Assembly: GCA_947168365.1 (NCBI GenBank)
Contig: CAMVLO010000005.1
Span: 35,123-99,122, forward strand
Length of the DNA stretch: 64,000 nucleotides
Source: UBA3824 sp017541145
GTDB taxonomy: Bacteria > Bacteroidota > Bacteroidia > Bacteroidales > UBA3824
Direction of reading: 5' to 3'
Shown here: positions 59,604-64,000 of the stretch, in pieces
Layout of the letters: each line of letters begins with the position of its first letter
Numbering within the stretch: position 1 is the first letter of the stretch
Made by a program: the position numbers and the translations under genes
The notes under the pieces: generated by a model
Seen by the model: the letters and a program-made list of their open reading frames with translations, nothing else
What the model was told of the DNA's origin: nothing
Databases searched by the model: none

Positions 59604-62006
59604 ATGAAAATGACAAGCCAACAAAAAATCTTTTTAGCAGCGTTGTCGTTGTTGACAGCAAATCAGGCTGTTGCGCAATGTATCAGCGGCAATTGTAAAG
59701 ACGGCTACGGCGTTTATCAAGATGCCAAAGGACGTTACACAGGATTTTTCAGCAATCAGTTGCCGGACGGATTCGGAATTATGAACCGCATGTCGGGTGC
59801 TGCTTATATCGGACAATTTTCTAATGGAAAATTCGCAAAATCAGGTACTTACTATTGGAGCGACGGTACTCGTTACATCGGACAATGGCAAGACGGTAAA
59901 CGTCAAGGATTGGGTATTGAAATTCAGTCGGACGGTACTACAAATACCGATTTGTATGTTAACGACGATTTGGCTGATGCTATCAAGCCCGGACCTGCTA
60001 ACGGTGATACCAAAAACGGGTGGGGCGTTTATATTTACGATGACGGTTCTGTTTACGAAGGATATTTCCGCAAAGGCAATCGTGACGGCTACGGAAAACT
60101 CACTCTTACAGACGGTTCCATCTATCAAGGACAGTTTGCGAAGGATAAATACGAGGGCTACGGCGTGATTTCTAATCCCGACGGAACTCAAATTGCCGGT
60201 ATTTTTGAGCGCGGACGTTATGTTGGTGAGCTCAAAAATCAATTTGGCTGTGTATCAGGCGATTGTTACAACGGATACGGCGTAAAAGTTGATAATACGG
60301 GTTCATATTTCGGTGAGTTCAAAGAAGGAAAATTTCACGGCATGGGTCGTTTTGTAGAGAAAAACGGTATTGAGTACGACGGATCTTTTGTAGCCGGAAG
60401 TTTTGACGGATTTGCTACACTTACCTATCCAGAGGGAGTTCGTCCGGACGGTCTTGTAAAATACATCGGCGAGGTAAAAAACGGCGATCCGAACGGCTAC
60501 GGCGCGATGTTATACAAAGACGGTTCAATTTATTACGGTCATATTTCCAACAACAATTACAACGGACAAGGTGTGTTGGTAAATATGAGTGACAACGGAA
60601 AAAAACTTATTGGTGTTTGGCGTGACGGTCAACTTGTTAACCCGTTGGAAGAGAAAGAATTGGATTTGATTTACGGTTCAAAAAACGGTTACGGAATCAA
60701 GCTTACCGAGTCGGGACGTTATCAAGGTAACATGGAAAACGGATTGCCGTCGGGTCAAGGTATGATGAACTTTTATTCCGGTTCGTTTTACGTTGGCGAA
60801 TTTGCACACGGCAAGGCAAACGGCGAAGGTATGTCGGAAGATATCAAAACCGGTGTAAAATATGTCGGCGAGTTTACTGACAATGCGATTACCGGTAAAG
60901 GTATAATGTACTTGGCAGACGGTACAAAACAGAAAGGTTTTTTCAAGGACGGACAACTTGTAGAAGAAAAATTTGTAGCTTCGGTACAAAAACCTTCTGT
61001 TTCATGGACTTCGCCTCAGATGTACACCACAACTACCGGCGAATCAACCGCAAAAGTCAGCATCTGCGTATCGTCACGAGTAGATCCCGACCAAGTTTTA
61101 CTTTATGTTAACGGCGAAGTAAAAGCCAAAAAAGCCAACAAATCGTATCAGTTGATAAATTCTCAATGTGATTATTCATACGATTTTACAGTGGATTTGG
61201 CGCCGGGTCGCAACGAATTGAAAGCCGTTGTAAAAAACGAAGGCGGTAGTTCAGCATCTGACACCAGATTTATTAATTACGAAGTTGGCGACCAAATATC
61301 AAGTCAAAAGAGAATCGCGCTCATCATCGGAAATTCATCGTATCAGCATGTTCCGGCGCTCAAAAACGCTGCAAATGATGCAAAATTGATGTCAGAGACA
61401 TTGAAAAATCTTGGTTTTGAGGTGATTTGTGTTACCGATGCCGACCGTACTACAATGCGTGACAAAGTTTATCTCTTCGGAGAAAAAATCGCGTCAGAAA
61501 AAGCAGTCGGACTTTTCTTCTACGCCGGACACGGTATTCAGGTGGACGGTATTAACTATCTTGTACCTGTAACTGCAAAAATTGCACGCAAGGAAGAGGT
61601 TGAAGATGAGTGTTTTTCAATAGAAAAAGTTTTGGGACAAATGACATTTGCAAAAAATGATTTGAATATCATAATTCTTGATGCTTGTCGTGACAATCCG
61701 TTTGCACAAACAAGTCGTGCAGTGAAAGGTGACGGCGGTCTTGCTCAGTTGAATGCTCCGAAAGGTACATTTATTGCCTTTTCAACTTCACCGGGCAAAA
61801 CAGCTTCCGACGGTAACGGTGACAACGGACTTTATACCGAGCAACTTGCTAAGGCAATGCTTGTTCCGGGAGCAAAGATCGAAGACGTTTTCAAACAAGT
61901 TCGTAACGAGGTGTTCAGAATTTCGCACGATTCCAACGGAGATGGTCAAGAGCAAATTCCGTGGGAAAATTCATCAGTCTTCGGTGATTTTTACTTCATA
62001 AAATAA
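59604..62006 (+). CDS. Exported MORN-repeat protein with C-terminal caspase-fold protease
   Basis: An 800-residue exported protein (signal peptide MKMTSQQKIFLAALSLLTAN, ending AVAQ). About 14 MORN repeats (residues 30-455; pattern GYGVYxDxxGxYxGxFxxG) are followed by a beta-sandwich linker (about 465-560) and a caspase/metacaspase-like peptidase (about 569-790). The catalytic pair is H643 (FYAGHG) and C695 (LDACRDNPF); IALIIGNSSYQHVPALKNA is the typical first strand. MORN repeats bind lipids or proteins. A protease of this fold outside the cytoplasm, fused to MORN repeats, is unusual; the target is unknown. It has its own promoter and terminator. Confidence 0.88.
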   Translation: MKMTSQQKIFLAALSLLTANQAVAQCISGNCKDGYGVYQDAKGRYTGFFSNQLPDGFGIMNRMSGAAYIGQFSNGKFAKSGTYYWSDGTRYIGQWQDGKRQGLGIEIQSDGTTNTDLYVNDDLADAIKPGPANGDTKNGWGVYIYDDGSVYEGYFRKGNRDGYGKLTLTDGSIYQGQFAKDKYEGYGVISNPDGTQIAGIFERGRYVGELKNQFGCVSGDCYNGYGVKVDNTGSYFGEFKEGKFHGMGRFVEKNGIEYDGSFVAGSFDGFATLTYPEGVRPDGLVKYIGEVKNGDPNGYGAMLYKDGSIYYGHISNNNYNGQGVLVNMSDNGKKLIGVWRDGQLVNPLEEKELDLIYGSKNGYGIKLTESGRYQGNMENGLPSGQGMMNFYSGSFYVGEFAHGKANGEGMSEDIKTGVKYVGEFTDNAITGKGIMYLADGTKQKGFFKDGQLVEEKFVASVQKPSVSWTSPQMYTTTTGESTAKVSICVSSRVDPDQVLLYVNGEVKAKKANKSYQLINSQCDYSYDFTVDLAPGRNELKAVVKNEGGSSASDTRFINYEVGDQISSQKRIALIIGNSSYQHVPALKNAANDAKLMSETLKNLGFEVICVTDADRTTMRDKVYLFGEKIASEKAVGLFFYAGHGIQVDGINYLVPVTAKIARKEEVEDECFSIEKVLGQMTFAKNDLNIIILDACRDNPFAQTSRAVKGDGGLAQLNAPKGTFIAFSTSPGKTASDGNGDNGLYTEQLAKAMLVPGAKIEDVFKQVRNEVFRISHDSNGDGQEQIPWENSSVFGDFYFIK

Positions 62007-62023
62007 TTTAACTAAAATACATA

Positions 62024-62069
62024 AAAACAGGCAGTTCTGTTGTATGAATATGCCTGTTTTTATTTTTTA
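62024..62069 (+). terminator. Intrinsic terminator of the MORN-caspase gene
   Basis: AAAACAGGCA (62024-62033) pairs with TGCCTGTTTT (62051-62060), followed by TATTTTTTA. Confidence 0.85.
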
Positions 62070-62203
62070 TTTTACAGTGTTTTGATTATTTTAAATCATT
62101 TCTAAATTTACTTTTTTGAATGAAAAATTATTTTGTAATAAAGAATTCGTTGTAATAGTCTATTATTTTTTTATTTTGTAACTTTTTTAAATTTATACAT
62201 TTT

Positions 62204-62301
62204 CTTAATATATATTAAGTGTTTTTGTTACAATGATTTGAACTGAGTTTGACAATCTTTTGTTACTTTATGAGGTTAACTTTTCTTAATATATACTTAA
62301 T
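62204..62301. promoter_or_regulatory. Two palindromic sites upstream of the GbsR-type regulator
   Basis: CTTAATATATATTAAG (62204-62219) is a perfect 16-base palindrome; TTTTCTTAATATATACTTAA at 62281-62300 repeats it with one changed half-site. They are candidate operators for the dimeric regulator encoded from 62403. The rest of 62070-62402 is AT-rich without a reading frame. Confidence 0.55.
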
Positions 62302-62365
62302 TATATTTTTCCAGTTATTTGTTTTTAAATTGCTTACTTTGTCGCAAAGTTTTAGAATTATCTAA

Positions 62366-62389
62366 TTAGTTCGGATTTTTTAGAACTAA
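62366..62389. promoter_or_regulatory. Inverted repeat just before the regulator gene
   Basis: TTAGTTC (62366-62372) and GAACTAA (62383-62389) with ten bases between, 13 bases before the ATG. Could be an operator or a leader hairpin. Confidence 0.4.
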
Positions 62390-62402
62390 AGAAAACGTAA
62401 TT

Positions 62403-62885
62403 ATGCAGGAAAAGTTAACTGAAGAACAAAGAACGCAGAAGCAAAGAGAACTCGTAGAAGCAATGGGACGACTGACCAATCAGGGCGGCGGAACGTCGCT
62501 TGCGGGCAGAATCCTTGGATTACTCTCTTTTCTTGATAAAGAGGAATTTACATTTGAAGAAATCGTAGATGAACTCAAAATTTCGAAATCATCGATTTCA
62601 ACAACGATAAATCATTTGATGGAAACCGACAAAATCGAATATGTAACCTATCCCGGCGACCGCAAACGCTATTTCAGAATCAAAATCAACACGCGCAAAC
62701 AGTTTTTGTTGGCGATGAAACGTCATATCGAAAAACTTGAAAAACTCAACCGCACGGCGTTGGAACTCAAACTTGACAAAAATTCGCGTACAGCAAAAAA
62801 CATCGGCGAAATTCTCAAAGGTTTTGCCTTTTGGAAAAATCAGATCGAAAGTTACGAAAAAGAATTTTTAGCGGACGAGATTTAA
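62403..62885 (+). CDS. GbsR/MarR-family transcriptional regulator
   Basis: A 160-residue winged-helix regulator of the GbsR branch of the MarR superfamily: LAGRILGLLSFLDKEEFTFE, then the recognition region ELKISKSSISTTINHLMETD (two stretches at about 38-83) and the wing VTYPGDRKRYFRI, with a C-terminal dimer helix. In Bacteroidota such genes often precede TolC-MFP-RND efflux operons and repress them; the following gene, 37 bp away, is TolC-like, which fits. Candidate operator palindromes lie upstream. Confidence 0.88.
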   Translation: MQEKLTEEQRTQKQRELVEAMGRLTNQGGGTSLAGRILGLLSFLDKEEFTFEEIVDELKISKSSISTTINHLMETDKIEYVTYPGDRKRYFRIKINTRKQFLLAMKRHIEKLEKLNRTALELKLDKNSRTAKNIGEILKGFAFWKNQIESYEKEFLADEI

Positions 62886-62922
62886 CAATTATCAAGTAAA
62901 TAAAATAATACAACATACAAAA

Positions 62923-64000
62923 ATGAATTTAAAGAGAACATTAACGCTGATACTGACGGCAGGGATCATCTCGGGCGCAAACGCTCAGACCGATACCGCC
63001 GCAAATCAAGGGAAACTTGTTCTTACCCTTGATTCGGCAAAAACTTACGCCGTTCAGCACTCAAAAACGATGAAAACTGCCGACCTCAATATCCAGAAGG
63101 CGGAATGGGCTAAATGGCAGAGTATCTCTAACATGCTTTTGAACGTGGATGCAACTTTAAGTTATACGACAATGTTCGGTTATGAGGCGCATCCCGAAAT
63201 GAATGGGCAAAAAATAACAATCTCCGTAAATGATGTTGGAAACCTCGGAATCACCGCTACTGCTGCCGTTAATGGACAACTCATTGTAGGAGTTCAACTT
63301 AGCAAAATGGCAATCGAGATGCAGAAACTTGCTCAAACTGGCAGTGAAAACGATGTAAAAGCTGCTGCTACAACCTCTTATCTTTCGGTTTTGATTGCTC
63401 AAGAAAGCAAAAAGACCATTGAGGACAGCCGCGCCAATCTCGAAAAAAGTTACAACAACGTCGTTCAGCTTACAAAAGTCGGAATGGCAGAACAGACTGA
63501 TGCTGATCAGTTGAAAGTTCAACTCATGGTTCTTGACAACAATCTCAGAGCCGCTGACAGAAATATTCAACTCGCTAAAAGCGCACTCATAACCGCACTC
63601 GGAGCACCGCCCGCAACGGACGTGGAACTCACCGAAAGTCTCGATTATTTTTTTGAAAACGAGCAGATTACAGAACCGTCAGGCAGTGTTGAAACTAGTA
63701 TCACAATGAAACAGCTTGATATGAGTATCGACATCGCAAAAAAACAGTGGACTCTCAGTCGCTGGGCTTACGGACCAACACTTTCTCTTTCATACAATTA
63801 CAGTGGAAAAACGTATTTTGGAAAGGATGAAGGTTTCAATATGAGTCCTCCTCACACGATGACACTTGCACTTCAAGTGCCGATTTTCTCATCAGGCAAC
63901 CGTTACGCCGCTTGCAAACAGAAAAAAATCGATGTTGACATCGCTCAAACTCAACGCGACCAAACTTTGGAACAGTTGCAAGTTCAAGAAATTCAGTTGA
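62923..64000 (+). CDS. TolC-family outer membrane efflux protein, 5' part
   Basis: The first 359 codons of a gene cut by the window end. Signal peptide MNLKRTLTLILTAGIISG ending ANAQ; then the OEP helical repeat (LTLDSAKTYAVQHSKTMKTA, LVGVQLSK-like and AEQTDADQLKVQL), LPIFSSGNR-type outer strand (QVPIFSSGNRYAACKQKK) and the start of the second repeat. It forms the outer-membrane channel of a tripartite pump; the partner MFP and RND genes would be expected just after the window end. Confidence 0.9.
   Translation, partial: MNLKRTLTLILTAGIISGANAQTDTAANQGKLVLTLDSAKTYAVQHSKTMKTADLNIQKAEWAKWQSISNMLLNVDATLSYTTMFGYEAHPEMNGQKITISVNDVGNLGITATAAVNGQLIVGVQLSKMAIEMQKLAQTGSENDVKAAATTSYLSVLIAQESKKTIEDSRANLEKSYNNVVQLTKVGMAEQTDADQLKVQLMVLDNNLRAADRNIQLAKSALITALGAPPATDVELTESLDYFFENEQITEPSGSVETSITMKQLDMSIDIAKKQWTLSRWAYGPTLSLSYNYSGKTYFGKDEGFNMSPPHTMTLALQVPIFSSGNRYAACKQKKIDVDIAQTQRDQTLEQLQVQEIQL

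Overview
The window looks like a chromosomal segment of an AT-rich member of the Bacteroidota, most likely Bacteroidales. The evidence is the recurrent promoter element TAnnTTTG upstream of many genes (often with TTG or TTTG 17-22 bases further up), near absence of Shine-Dalgarno sequences, T9SS/PorE-type OmpA architecture, the Bacteroidota GroES-like cochaperone, and sensor proteins of that phylum's style. I see no rRNA, tRNA, CRISPR array, transposase or phage genes. The genus cannot be named from the sequence alone.

Layout. 1-7.5 kb: 3' end of a membrane pyrophosphatase, ComEC, a VOC protein/threonine-synthase operon (minus), and rimO. 7.5-9.7 kb: a gene-poor stretch with three diverged copies of a roughly 255-270 nt transcription unit (upstream box, TAnATTTG promoter, variable body, invariant core, terminator), read as an undescribed small-RNA family, with one small membrane-protein gene nested between copies. 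9.7-16 kb: an RluA-type pseudouridine synthase, Tex, a class III cyclase with a degenerate receiver, and miaB. 16-19.5 kb (minus): a radical SAM enzyme behind two paralogous large proteins that share near-identical ends but strongly diverged middles. 19.5-28.3 kb: secreted protein, mtaB (third methylthiotransferase of the window), an LRR/HAD/beta-propeller operon and a 1105-residue membrane protein with nuclease-like, repeat, TPR and propeller parts. 28.6-30.6 kb: a degenerate ADP-ribosylglycohydrolase-like protein followed by an actin-like ATPase whose phosphate-1 motif lies at the C-terminus, i.e. an apparent circular permutation. 30.7-40.3 kb: FAD oxidoreductase, flavin reductase, chaperone-fold protein, cytoplasmic trypsin-like protease, two lipoproteins and a STAND-like NTPase with 14 WD40 repeats. 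40.4-47.9 kb (minus): a four-gene signalling operon (two GAF sensors, a YfiR-like protein, a hybrid histidine kinase). 48-64 kb: lysA, an OmpA/PorE-like protein with priA, an aminotransferase, a GroES-like protein, purT with a tandem SGNH esterase, a secreted MORN-caspase protein, and a GbsR/MarR regulator in front of a TolC-like efflux gene cut by the window end.

How they work together. The housekeeping part covers translation modification (RimO, MiaB, MtaB, RluA), replication restart (PriA), lysine, threonine and purine metabolism. The accessory part is rich in sensing and scaffold modules (WD40, TPR, LRR, MORN, GAF, HAMP), cytoplasmic and secreted protease folds, and STAND-type ATPase. The most unusual signals are the permuted actin, the three-copy RNA family, and the radical SAM/twin-paralogue cassette.
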